Assembly (NCBI GenBank): GCA_934591745.1
Contig: CAKTPQ010000003.1
Span: 11,451 to 75,450 of the forward strand
Reading direction: 5' to 3'
DNA length: 64,000 nucleotides
DNA from: an uncultured Oscillospiraceae bacterium
GTDB lineage: Bacteria > Bacillota > Clostridia > Oscillospirales > Oscillospiraceae
The notes below the pieces were generated by a model. It was given only the letters and a program-made list of their open reading frames with translations. It searched no databases and had not been told where the DNA came from. Positions 38,378-47,026 of the stretch are shown here, in pieces (positions within the stretch are counted from its first letter, which is position 1; each line of letters begins with the position of its first letter). The position numbers were made by a program, and so were the translations under genes.

Positions 38378-39469
38378 ATGGCGCGGAACCGTATCCTGTT
38401 TCTTCTCTGGCTGCTGCTGTGGCTGGCGGCATGGGCGCTGGGCGCGGGCAATGTGTCCGGCGGCATCCTGCTGGGCAGCGTACTGCTGGCACTGGTGGAG
38501 ATCGTGTTGGCCCGCCGCATCCGGAAACGGCTGTCGGCGGTCCTCGCCGCCGGACTGTCCTGCCGGAAAGGCGGGCCGCTGCCGGTGACGCTGACCGTAT
38601 CCAATACCGGCTTTTTCACCGCGCCGCAGGTGCGGGCGGTGGTGCGCTGCCGAGACCTGCTCACCGGCGAACAATGGGAAAAGACCCTGCGCCTTGCCGT
38701 TCCCGGCAGGGGGGAGGGCAGCGCCGCCGCGTCCTTCACGCCGCCGCGCTGCGGCAAGCTGGAGCTGACGGTGCAGACCTTGACGGCCTTTGACATCTTC
38801 GGCCTGCGGGGCACACGTCGGAGCGTCTCCCTCACCGCCTCGGCGCTGGTGCTGCCAGAGCTGTGGCCCGTCACGCTGTCCCTGTCGGAGCACTGCCTGC
38901 CGGACGCGGACAGTGCGGAGTACTCCATGACCCACCCCGGCGACGACCCCAGCGAGACGTTTGGCCTCCGGGAGTACCAGAACGGCGACCGTCTGCGCAG
39001 CATCCACTGGAAGCTGTCGGAAAAGACGGACGGCCTCATGGTACGCCAACTGGGCCTGCCGGTGGACGACACGCTGCTGCTGGTGCTGGACAACTCCGCT
39101 GCCGTGCCGCCCTCTCCGCTGGAGCGGGAGGCGCTGGGCGAGGCGGTGATCTCCGTCTCCGCCGCCCTGTGCCAGCAGGGCTTTGCCCACCGTATCGCGT
39201 GGCTGGACCGCCCCAGCGGCGAGCTGGCCTTCCGCGCCGTCTCCTCCATGGACGAGCTGACGGCGGCCATGCCCGACATCCTTTCCGCCGAAACAGAGGT
39301 GGACGGGGAGGACGTGCCCGTCCGTCTGGTGTCCTGCCGCGCCGCCGATGCCGCCCGTATGCTGGTGCTGACGCTGCGTCCCGCCGGGGAGCCGTCCGCC
39401 GCCATGACGTTCTGCACCGTCACCCCGGCTGCGCTGCGTGGAAAGGAGGGATTGACACTTGCGCTCTGA
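38378..39469 (+). CDS. DUF58 domain membrane protein
   Basis: A 363-residue protein starting at the ATG at 38378, two bases after the MoxR stop, so translation is probably coupled. Two hydrophobic helices occupy residues about 5-45 (LFLLWLLLWLAAWALG, GGILLGSVLLALVEIVL). The rest is cytoplasmic or wall-side and carries the DUF58 signature GLREYQNGDRLRSIHWKLSE near residue 200, followed by a von Willebrand A-like part with DDTLLLVLDNSA. DUF58 proteins partner MoxR ATPases in many bacteria; the molecular function is not established. The next gene begins 11 bases before this one ends. Confidence 0.9.
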   Translation: MARNRILFLLWLLLWLAAWALGAGNVSGGILLGSVLLALVEIVLARRIRKRLSAVLAAGLSCRKGGPLPVTLTVSNTGFFTAPQVRAVVRCRDLLTGEQWEKTLRLAVPGRGEGSAAASFTPPRCGKLELTVQTLTAFDIFGLRGTRRSVSLTASALVLPELWPVTLSLSEHCLPDADSAEYSMTHPGDDPSETFGLREYQNGDRLRSIHWKLSEKTDGLMVRQLGLPVDDTLLLVLDNSAAVPPSPLEREALGEAVISVSAALCQQGFAHRIAWLDRPSGELAFRAVSSMDELTAAMPDILSAETEVDGEDVPVRLVSCRAADAARMLVLTLRPAGEPSAAMTFCTVTPAALRGKEGLTLAL

Positions 39470-41705
39470 TGCTTTGCGCCGTATCGTCCCCGCCGCTCTG
39501 CTGGCCATGTCCTTTCCCGTGCTGCTGGCGGGCCTGCTGGGTCTGACCGCGCCTCTGTGGCTGCCGCTGCTGCTGGCCGTACTGTCCGCCGGGACAGCGG
39601 CGGCCCTTGCCGGAAGCCGCCGCCCGTGGCTGCCGTTCCTGTGTTGGACAGCCCTGTGCGCCGCCGTGCTGCTGGCGCAGGGCAGCGCCCTCACCGGCGG
39701 ACTTGCCGCGCTGGTCAACGCCTCGCTCCACACGTGGCGGCAGGTGTTCCCCCGCATTTATCCCACCTTCACCGCGCCCTCGGACGACACGGGCCTCACG
39801 GTGCTGCTGACGGTGCTCTCCGCCCTCTGGGGCCTGTGGAGCGCCCGCTGCACCCTGCGTCCCCGGACGCTTCCCCTTTGCCTGACGGCGCTGCCGCTGG
39901 CGGCAGCCGCCGTGGTGCTGGCCCCCGCCGCCCCCCTGTGGTGGATGGCGTTGGCCGCGCTGACCCTGCTTTTCCTGTACCTGCTGGCCTTTGGCCGGGA
40001 GGGGAGCGCCGCCCTGCGGGTCTGGTGCCGTGCTGCTGTGATCGTACTGCTGACCGTGACGGTGCTGGACGGCTGGAACGGCGATACCGCCCGCCCCGCG
40101 TGGCTGGATGACGGCAATGCCGCCGTCTCGCAGGGCGTGGACGCCCTGCGCTATGGTGATAACGCCGCCGCCGGATTACCGGGCGGCGACCTCACCATCG
40201 CCGGGCCTGCCCGGACGGAGGAGCCTATGCTCACCGTCACCATGACCGTCCCCACGTCCTACTACCTTCGCGGCTTCGTGGGGGAGACGTACGCCGGCGG
40301 CCGCTGGACGCCGCTGGACAGCGCCTCTCTGGCGGAGAGCGCCGACACGTTCTACTGGCTGCACCGGGACGGCTTCCGTCCCCTGACCCAGCTGACATCG
40401 GCGGCCCGCGCCGCCGCGCCGGAGCTGCTGGACACGCACAATACCGTGACGGTGGAAAATACCGGTGCCTCGTCGAAATATCTTTACGCGCCCTATGAAT
40501 TGGGGTATGATACCCCTGTACCCGTTGAGAACGCCGTGGGCGAGGCGTCTCTCGCCGCCTCCGGCCTGCGGGGCCAGCGGACGTACACCCTCTCCGCCGC
40601 CGGGAATATCCTGGTCAAGCACCGCCTGATCGGCGCGTCTCTGGCGGAGGACACCGCAGCCAACGCCGCCTTTCTGGACGCGGAGAGCGCCTATAACCGC
40701 TTCGCCTACGACCATTACACCGACATCCCCGACGATATCCGCCGCTTCCTGACGGAGAAGCTCAGCGGCTGGGAGAAGGAGCCGGGCCAGACACACTTCG
40801 ACTGCCAGCGCGCCAAGCAGAACATCCTGTTCTATCTGAGCACCTACGTCACCTACACGGAGACGGCCTCCGCGCCGTCCGCCGGCACCGACCCCATCCT
40901 CTACTTTCTGGACGGCGTCCAGACCGGCGGTGACGCCCAGTACGCGGCGGCAGCAGCCATGATGTTCCGCTACTACGGCATCCCCGCCCGCTGCGTGGAG
41001 GGCTTTCTGGTGACGAAGGACGCTGCCGCGTCCATGACGCCGGGGCAGCCTCTGACTCTCACCGGGCAGAGCGGCCATACATGGGTGGAGTACTATCAGG
41101 ACGGCGTGGGCTGGCTGCCCTTCGAGGTGGCGCCGCCCTATCTCAGCGTCATGGAGCAGGCCGAGAGCTACCAGAACGTCTCCGGCCTGGTGGGGCAGGT
41201 CCCGCCGGACACGGAGGACAACGAGGAACCGGACGCGCCGGACAGCGACCTGGCCCAGACCCTCCGGGAGTTCTGGCTCAAGTACCGCCTGACTATCCTG
41301 CTGACCCTGTCCTGCATTCTGGCCGCCGTCGTGGTGTGCCTGTTCACCGGCTGGCTCATCTGCCAGCGGAAAAAGACCGCCCGCCGCAAGGCCCGCTTCG
41401 CCGACCCCCATGTGCCCACGGCCATCGACGCCATCTACCGCTACACCATGGATGTGCTGCGAGCCAGAGGCATGCCTGCCGCCAACTGCGCCCCCGCCGA
41501 CTATGCCCCGTTTCTGGACGAGGACCTGCGGGAGGAGTACCGCGCCGTGGCCGCCCTGTGGGAGCAGGCCCGCTTCGGCGCCGCCCCCATGGACGAGTCC
41601 CAGCGCCGCCGCGCCCTTGCGCTGGAGGAGCAGGTCTGGACGCGGACATGGCGCCGTGCAGGGCTGGGGGAGAAGCTGTGCCTGAAATACAAGGAATTTC
41701 TGTAA
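39459..41705 (+). CDS. Transglutaminase-fold membrane protein, catalytic Cys replaced
   Basis: A 748-residue protein with a TTG start at 39459, nine bases after GGAAAGGAGG and overlapping the DUF58 gene by 11 bases. The N-terminal 200 residues contain about six membrane helices, and one more lies near residues 605-630 (ILLTLSCILAAVVVCLF) before an Arg-rich C-terminal tail. Between them, residues about 445-560 form a transglutaminase core: AAAAMMFRYYGIPARCVEGF and GHTWVEYYQDGVGWLPFEVA. The usual catalytic triad is Cys-His-Asp. Here the Cys position is Asp492 (GGDAQYAAA), His540 is kept, and the Asp position is Glu556. It is therefore unlikely to be a peptidase or cross-linking enzyme and may be a binding or scaffold version. 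MoxR-DUF58-TGase order is the common arrangement. Confidence 0.88.
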   Translation: MRSDALRRIVPAALLAMSFPVLLAGLLGLTAPLWLPLLLAVLSAGTAAALAGSRRPWLPFLCWTALCAAVLLAQGSALTGGLAALVNASLHTWRQVFPRIYPTFTAPSDDTGLTVLLTVLSALWGLWSARCTLRPRTLPLCLTALPLAAAAVVLAPAAPLWWMALAALTLLFLYLLAFGREGSAALRVWCRAAVIVLLTVTVLDGWNGDTARPAWLDDGNAAVSQGVDALRYGDNAAAGLPGGDLTIAGPARTEEPMLTVTMTVPTSYYLRGFVGETYAGGRWTPLDSASLAESADTFYWLHRDGFRPLTQLTSAARAAAPELLDTHNTVTVENTGASSKYLYAPYELGYDTPVPVENAVGEASLAASGLRGQRTYTLSAAGNILVKHRLIGASLAEDTAANAAFLDAESAYNRFAYDHYTDIPDDIRRFLTEKLSGWEKEPGQTHFDCQRAKQNILFYLSTYVTYTETASAPSAGTDPILYFLDGVQTGGDAQYAAAAAMMFRYYGIPARCVEGFLVTKDAAASMTPGQPLTLTGQSGHTWVEYYQDGVGWLPFEVAPPYLSVMEQAESYQNVSGLVGQVPPDTEDNEEPDAPDSDLAQTLREFWLKYRLTILLTLSCILAAVVVCLFTGWLICQRKKTARRKARFADPHVPTAIDAIYRYTMDVLRARGMPAANCAPADYAPFLDEDLREEYRAVAALWEQARFGAAPMDESQRRRALALEEQVWTRTWRRAGLGEKLCLKYKEFL

Positions 41706-41717
41706 GGAGGAACGCCC

Positions 41718-43193
41718 ATGCGCGTCATGAAAAAGACCCTGCTGCCCCTGCTGCTGGTGGTGAGCCTGCTGCTCCCCGCCTGCGGCGCGCAGCCCGCCGG
41801 CGGGGAGGAGGCCCCGTGGCAGACCGCTTACCGCCAGACCGGGGAGTATCTGCTGTCCCAGGATGCCCCCACCGCCGGCTCTGTGGGCGGCGAATGGACG
41901 GTGGTGGGGCTTCGCGCCGCAGGTCTGCTGTCCCGTGAGACCGCCGCCGTCTACTACGAATCTGCCGCGGCCTATGCGGCTCAGGCTGACGGGAACCGCC
42001 TGAACCCCAACAAGTCCACGGAGAACGCCCGCACCATTCTGGGCGTCACCGCCGCCGGACACAATGCCGCCGACGTGGACGGCGTGGATCTGACGGTAGG
42101 GCTGGGCGATATGGAATATCTTCGCCGTCAGGGTCTCAACGGCCCCGTCTGGGCGCTGATCGCACTGGACAGCGGCGCGTATCCCGACCCTGCCCCCGCG
42201 GAGGGCGCAGAGCCTGTGACCCGTGCCGCGCTGGTGGCGGAGGTGCTGTCCTCCCGCTGCGCCGACGGCGGCTGGACACTGATGGGTGACACGCTGGACG
42301 TGGACATCACCGCCATGGCTCTGACGGCGCTGGCCCCCTATACGGAGGATGCCGCCGTGCAGGCGGCGGTGGACGCCGCCGTGCAGATGCTGTCCGACAG
42401 CCAGCTGCCCAGCGGCGGCTTTGCCAGCTGGGGTACGGAGAACTGCGAATCTGCGGCCCAGGTGCTGGTGGCCCTGACCTCCCTCGGCATCGACCCGCTT
42501 ACCGACAGCCGCTTCCTGAAGAACGGCGCCACGGTGCTGGACGCGCTGGCCGCCTTTGCCGTGGAGGGCGGCGGCTTCCGCCACATCGCGGAGCAGACCG
42601 CCCCGGACGATATGGCCACGGAGCAGGGCTTTTACGCGCTGGCGGCCTATGACCGCTTCACCAGGGGCCAGTCCCGCCTGTTCGACATGACCGCCGCGGC
42701 CCAGGACGCCTACCAGACCGACCCCGTGCCGGCAGGCAGGCCCCAGCCGGTGGAGCCGGAGGACGCCCGGGTGGACGAGGGCACCACCTATACCTGCACC
42801 GTCTCCATCTCCTGCGCCGCGCTGCTGGACAGCATGGACAAGCTGGCGCAGAACAAGCGTCCGCTGGTGCCGGAAGACGGTGTGCTCCTGCCGGAGACGC
42901 AGGTCACCTTCTCCGCCGGAGAGAGCGCCTTTGATGTGCTCCAGCGTGTCTGCCGTGACAATAAGCTCCACATGGAGTCCAGCTTCACGCCCCTCTACAA
43001 CAGCGCCTATATCGAGGGCATCGGCAACCTCTACGAGTTCGACGCCGGCAGCCTGTCCGGCTGGATGTACGCCGTCAACGACTGGTTCCCCAACTACGGC
43101 TGCTCCCGCTATCAGCTGCAAAACGGCGATGTGGTCCGCTGGGTCTACACCTGCGACCTGGGCAAGGATGTGGGCGGCGGCATGACCAACTGA
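41718..43193 (+). CDS. Transcobalamin-like lipoprotein: alpha/alpha-toroid plus DUF4430
   Basis: A 491-residue lipoprotein; the ATG at 41718 is seven bases after AAGGAGG. The signal peptide ends in the lipobox LLPAC, so Cys22 would be lipidated and the protein tethered to the outer face of the membrane. Residues about 35-330 are helical repeats of the squalene-cyclase/prenyltransferase toroid kind (GPVWALIALDSGAYPDP, CADGGWTLMGDTLDVDITAM, SGGFASWGTENCESAAQVLV, EGGGFRHIAEQ). Residues about 355-487 are a DUF4430 domain (AGESAFDVLQRVCRDNK, LSGWMYAVNDWFPNYGCSRY, LQNGDVVRWVYTCDLGKDVG). This order, toroid then beta domain, is that of animal intrinsic factor and transcobalamin. Together with the riboswitch it makes a corrinoid-binding lipoprotein the best guess. 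It closes the operon and is followed by a terminator. Confidence 0.88.
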   Translation: MRVMKKTLLPLLLVVSLLLPACGAQPAGGEEAPWQTAYRQTGEYLLSQDAPTAGSVGGEWTVVGLRAAGLLSRETAAVYYESAAAYAAQADGNRLNPNKSTENARTILGVTAAGHNAADVDGVDLTVGLGDMEYLRRQGLNGPVWALIALDSGAYPDPAPAEGAEPVTRAALVAEVLSSRCADGGWTLMGDTLDVDITAMALTALAPYTEDAAVQAAVDAAVQMLSDSQLPSGGFASWGTENCESAAQVLVALTSLGIDPLTDSRFLKNGATVLDALAAFAVEGGGFRHIAEQTAPDDMATEQGFYALAAYDRFTRGQSRLFDMTAAAQDAYQTDPVPAGRPQPVEPEDARVDEGTTYTCTVSISCAALLDSMDKLAQNKRPLVPEDGVLLPETQVTFSAGESAFDVLQRVCRDNKLHMESSFTPLYNSAYIEGIGNLYEFDAGSLSGWMYAVNDWFPNYGCSRYQLQNGDVVRWVYTCDLGKDVGGGMTN

Positions 43194-43200
43194 ACCGCAC

Positions 43201-43233
43201 CGCCCGCCTGTCGTGGACAGGCGGGCGTTCTTT
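43201..43233 (+). terminator. Terminator of the riboswitch operon
   Basis: CGCCCGCCTGTC and GACAGGCGGGCG form a perfect 12-bp stem with a 3-base loop, followed by TTCTTT, eight bases after the last stop codon. Confidence 0.85.
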
Positions 43234-43326
43234 GTCCACGCCCCTCGCAGAAGTCCCAAATTTTCCTGACGGGAAACCTGTGCATTTCTACACATTTTCC
43301 GTCTGGCGCGGCGGCGCATGACCGTG

Positions 43327-43332
43327 TATAAT
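43327..43332 (+). promoter_or_regulatory. -10 box of pyruvate carboxylase
   Basis: TATAAT stands 48 bases upstream of the pyc start. No good -35 hexamer is visible at the usual distance, so the promoter may need an activator or lie slightly differently. Confidence 0.45.
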
Positions 43333-43380
43333 AGAGAAAATATAGGTCCGCGCCCCGTGCGCGGCAGGAAGGAGCCGTCC

Positions 43381-46300
43381 ATGCAGACTACACAGCTCAA
43401 AAAGGTGCTGGTCGCCAACCGCGGCGAGATCGCGGTGCGCATTTTCCGCGCCTGCTATGATTTGGGCCTCCACACCGTGGCCATCTATTCCAACGAAGAC
43501 ACCTACTCGCTGTTCCGCACCAAGGCGGACGAGGCGTATCTGGTGGGGGAGAAGAAGTCCCCTCTGGGCGCGTATCTGGATATCCCGGGCATCATCAGCC
43601 TTGCCCGCCGCCGTGGCGTCACCGCCATCCACCCCGGCTACGGCTTCCTGTCCGAGAATGCCGACTTTGCCCGGGCCTGCGAGGAAAATGGCATCCTGTT
43701 CGTCGGCCCGTCCTCCGATGTGCTGGCCCAGATGGGCGATAAGCTCAGCGCCAAGGAGATCGCCGTCAAGTGCGGCGTGCCCATCATCCCCGGCTGCACC
43801 GAGCCCTTGAAGGACGCCGACGACGCGCTGGAAAAGGCCGTCAGCTTCGGCTTCCCCGTGATATTGAAGGCGGCGGCCGGCGGCGGCGGACGCGGCATGC
43901 GCCGCTGCGACCGGCCCGAGGAGGTCAGGACCGCCTACGAGCTGGTCCACAGCGAGGCGGAGAAGTCTTTCGGCTGCGGTGATATCTTCATGGAGAAGTA
44001 CCTGGTGGAGCCAAAGCACATCGAGGTGCAGATCCTGGCCGACAAGTACGGCAATGTCTACCACCTGGGCGAGCGTGACTGCTCCCTCCAGCGCCGGTAT
44101 CAGAAGGTGGTGGAGTTCGCCCCTGCCTGGTCCGTGCCGCAGGCCACGGTGGAGGCTCTGCGCCGTGACGCAGTGAAGATCGCCAGGTCCGTGGGCTACG
44201 TCAGCGCCGGCACCGTGGAGTTCCTGGTGGATAAGTCCGGGAACTACTACTTTATCGAGATGAATCCCCGCATTCAGGTGGAGCACACCGTCACCGAGAT
44301 GGTCACCGGCGTGGACATCGTCCGCGCCCAATTGCTGGTAGCCGCCGGCTATCCCCTGAGCTGCCCGGAGATCGGCCTGACGAAGCAGGAGGACGTTCAC
44401 TTCGACGGTTACGCCATCCAGTGCCGCGTCACCACGGAGGACCCCTCCAACAACTTCGCCCCCGACAACGGCAAGATCACGGCCTATCACTCTCCCGGCG
44501 GCTTCGGCGTCCGGCTGGACGGCGGCAATGTGGGCGTGGGCACCGTCATCTCCCCGTATTACGACTCGCTGCTGGTGAAGGTCACCAGCTGGGACCGCAC
44601 GTTTCCCGCCGTCTGCCGCAAGGCCGCCCGCGCCATCAACGAGGTGCGCGTTCGGGGCGTCAAGACCAACATCCCCTTCGTCACCAATATTCTGGCCCAT
44701 CCCACGTTCATCAGCGGCCAGTGCCACACCAAGTTCATCGACGAGACACCGGAGCTGTTCGAGCTGATGGACTCCCGTGACCGCGCCACCCGCGTCCTGC
44801 GTTACATCTCCGAGATCCAGGTGGCCAACCCCAATGCCGAGCGCCACCAGTACGACATTCCCCGTTTCCCGGAGGCGAAGGAGCCTCTTGGCCCCGGCCT
44901 CAAGCAGCTGCTGGACGCGGAAGGCCCCGAGGCCGTGAAGCAGTGGGTGCTGTCCCAGAAGAAGCTGCTGCTCACCGACACCACCATGCGGGACGCCCAC
45001 CAGAGCCTGCTGTCCACCCGTATGCGCACCCGCGACATGGTCAAGGGCGCCGACGGCGTGGCCGACATCCTGCGGGACTGCTTCTCGCTGGAGATGTGGG
45101 GCGGCGCCACCTTCGACGTGGCCTACCGCTTCCTCCACGAGTCCCCGTGGGAGCGTCTGCGCCTGCTGCGTGAAAAGATCCCCAACATCCCGTTCCAGAT
45201 GCTGCTGCGCGGCTCCAACCTGGTGGGCTACGCCAACTATCCCGACAATCTGGTGCGCGCCTTCGTGGAGGAGGCCGCCCAGCGCGGCATCGACGTGTTC
45301 CGCGTGTTCGACTCCCTGAACTGGGTGCCGGGCATGGAGGTGGCCATGGAGGAGGTGCTCCGCCAGAACAAGCTGCTGGAGGCCACCATGTGCTACACCG
45401 GCGATATTCTGGACGAGACCAAGGACAAGTACACCCTGAAATACTACGTGGACCTCGCCAAGGAGCTGGAGAAGCGGGGCGCCCACATGCTGGCCATCAA
45501 GGATATGTCCGGCCTGCTGAAGCCCTACGCCGCCAAGAAGCTGGTGTCCACCCTGAAGCAGGAGGTGGGCCTGCCCATCCACCTGCACACCCATGACACC
45601 ACCGGCAATCAGGTGGCGGCGCTGCTGCTGGCCGCCGAGGCCGGCGTGGACGTGGTGGACGCCGCCTGCGCCCCCATGGCGGGCCTCACCAGCCAGCCCT
45701 CGCTGGACGCGGTGGTGGCCGCCCTCCACGGCACGGAGCGGGACACCGGCCTCGACCTGCGCCGCGTGCAGGAGCTGAGCAACTACTGGTCCGATGTGCG
45801 CCTGCGCTACGAGAACTTCGACCACGGCCTGAAGTCCTCCACCACCGACATCTACCGCTATGAGATCCCCGGCGGTCAGTACACCAACCTCCGCCCGCAG
45901 GTGGAGTCTCTGGGCCTCGGCGACCGGTTCGAGGAGGTCAAGGAGATGTACAAGACCGTCAACGATATGCTGGGCGACCCCGTGAAGGTGACGCCCTCCT
46001 CCAAGGTGGTGGGCGATCTGGCCATCTTCATGGTGCAGAACGACCTGACGCCGGAGAACATCGTCCAGCGCGGCGAGGCGCTGGCCTTCCCGGATTCCGT
46101 GGTGTCCTACTTCAAGGGCATGATGGGCCAGCCCGCCTGGGGTTTCCCCAAGGATCTGCAAAAAGTTGTCCTCAAGGGCGAACAGCCCATCACCTGCCGT
46201 CCCGGCGCGCTGCTGCCTCCCGTGGACTTCGACCAGCTGCGCCATGAGGTGGAGCAGTTCCGCGATGACCCGGAGAAGAAGGACCTCATCTCCTATGCCA

Positions 46301-46803
46301 TGTACCCCAAGGTCTACGAGGACTTCTGCCGCCACCGCAAGGAGTACGGCTACATCACCCGTATGGGCAGCCATGTGTTCTTCAACGGCATGGCTCTGGG
46401 CGAGACCAACAAGATCAACATCGAGGACGGCAAGACCCTGGTCATCAAGTACCTGGGCCTGGGCGACCGCAACAGCGACGGCACCATCAACGTCCAGTTC
46501 GAGCTGAACGGCATGCGCCGCGAGGTCACCGTCCGCGACCCCAATGCCTCGGAGCAGACCCGTCAGGCCACCCTGGCCGACGAGTCCGACCCCCTGCAGG
46601 TGGGTACGTCCATCCCCGGCATGGTGTCCAAGCTCTGCGTCAAGCAGGGCGACCATGTGGAGAAGGATCAGGTGCTGGCCGTCATCGAGGCCATGAAGAT
46701 GGAGACCGCCATCACCGCCCGCACCGCCGGCACGGTCAAGACCGTCCGGGTCAAGGAGGGCCAGCCCGTCAAGGCCAAGGAGCTGCTGATGGTGCTGGAG
46801 TAA
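43381..46803 (+). CDS. pyc: Pyruvate carboxylase
   Basis: The 1,140-residue enzyme carboxylates pyruvate to oxaloacetate using ATP and bicarbonate, refilling the citrate-cycle and aspartate pools in the cytoplasm. It has the single-chain layout. The biotin carboxylase domain spans residues 1-460 (ANRGEIAVRIFRAC, KAAAGGGGRGMRR, FIEMNPRIQVEHTVTEMVTG). The carboxyltransferase barrel spans about 530-800 (LTDTTMRDAHQSLLSTRMRT, GGATFDVAYRFL, and the HLHTHDTTGN metal-binding strand). The biotinyl domain is at the C terminus, with the lysine in EAMKMETA near residue 1106. The start is the ATG at 43381 after GAAGGAG. It is a single-gene unit with a hairpin behind it. A sodium-pumping decarboxylase is excluded because all three domains are on one chain in the Pyc order. 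Confidence 0.97.
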   Translation: MQTTQLKKVLVANRGEIAVRIFRACYDLGLHTVAIYSNEDTYSLFRTKADEAYLVGEKKSPLGAYLDIPGIISLARRRGVTAIHPGYGFLSENADFARACEENGILFVGPSSDVLAQMGDKLSAKEIAVKCGVPIIPGCTEPLKDADDALEKAVSFGFPVILKAAAGGGGRGMRRCDRPEEVRTAYELVHSEAEKSFGCGDIFMEKYLVEPKHIEVQILADKYGNVYHLGERDCSLQRRYQKVVEFAPAWSVPQATVEALRRDAVKIARSVGYVSAGTVEFLVDKSGNYYFIEMNPRIQVEHTVTEMVTGVDIVRAQLLVAAGYPLSCPEIGLTKQEDVHFDGYAIQCRVTTEDPSNNFAPDNGKITAYHSPGGFGVRLDGGNVGVGTVISPYYDSLLVKVTSWDRTFPAVCRKAARAINEVRVRGVKTNIPFVTNILAHPTFISGQCHTKFIDETPELFELMDSRDRATRVLRYISEIQVANPNAERHQYDIPRFPEAKEPLGPGLKQLLDAEGPEAVKQWVLSQKKLLLTDTTMRDAHQSLLSTRMRTRDMVKGADGVADILRDCFSLEMWGGATFDVAYRFLHESPWERLRLLREKIPNIPFQMLLRGSNLVGYANYPDNLVRAFVEEAAQRGIDVFRVFDSLNWVPGMEVAMEEVLRQNKLLEATMCYTGDILDETKDKYTLKYYVDLAKELEKRGAHMLAIKDMSGLLKPYAAKKLVSTLKQEVGLPIHLHTHDTTGNQVAALLLAAEAGVDVVDAACAPMAGLTSQPSLDAVVAALHGTERDTGLDLRRVQELSNYWSDVRLRYENFDHGLKSSTTDIYRYEIPGGQYTNLRPQVESLGLGDRFEEVKEMYKTVNDMLGDPVKVTPSSKVVGDLAIFMVQNDLTPENIVQRGEALAFPDSVVSYFKGMMGQPAWGFPKDLQKVVLKGEQPITCRPGALLPPVDFDQLRHEVEQFRDDPEKKDLISYAMYPKVYEDFCRHRKEYGYITRMGSHVFFNGMALGETNKINIEDGKTLVIKYLGLGDRNSDGTINVQFELNGMRREVTVRDPNASEQTRQATLADESDPLQVGTSIPGMVSKLCVKQGDHVEKDQVLAVIEAMKMETAITARTAGTVKTVRVKEGQPVKAKELLMVLE

Positions 46804-46817
46804 GTGCATACCATTAC

Positions 46818-46847
46818 ATCCCGCAGCGGGCGTGCCCGCTGCGGGAT
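46818..46847 (+). terminator. Hairpin after pyruvate carboxylase
   Basis: ATCCCGCAGCGGGC and GCCCGCTGCGGGAT form a perfect 14-bp stem with a 2-base loop. There is no T-run after it (GTGCTGTTC), so it may act more as a 3'-end stabiliser than a strict terminator. Confidence 0.6.
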
Positions 46848-46900
46848 GTGCTGTTCTGCCCCGTCCTTCCGCCCATACTGTACAAAATTCAGGCAAAAAC

Positions 46901-46923
46901 CCAAAAGTGTTTGGTTCTTTTGG
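46901..46923. promoter_or_regulatory. Inverted repeat at the yhgE promoter, candidate operator
   Basis: CCAAAAG-9 bases-CTTTTGG is a perfect 7-bp inverted repeat that covers the -35 region of the next promoter. A repressor dimer would fit; the regulator is not identifiable from position alone. Confidence 0.45.
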
Positions 46924-46941
46924 CGCAGCTTCCTGTATAAT
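46911..46941 (+). promoter_or_regulatory. Promoter of the YhgE operon
   Basis: TATAAT at 46936-46941 is clear. The -35 region is weak; TTGGTT at 46911-46916 gives a long 19-base spacer. Confidence 0.5.
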
Positions 46942-47026
46942 GGAAAATGCCTGAGTTTGCGGGCTTTTTCGTACACAAATATGTGACATGCGGCGCGGGG
47001 CTCTCCGCACCGCCGATGGAGGACAT

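Noticed and set aside
39459-41705. Active transglutaminase/protease
   Set aside because: The nucleophile Cys is Asp and the third triad member is Glu.
46804-46986. Short plus-strand open frame between pyc and yhgE
   Set aside because: It starts right after pyc, overlaps the hairpin and the yhgE promoter, and has no ribosome binding site.
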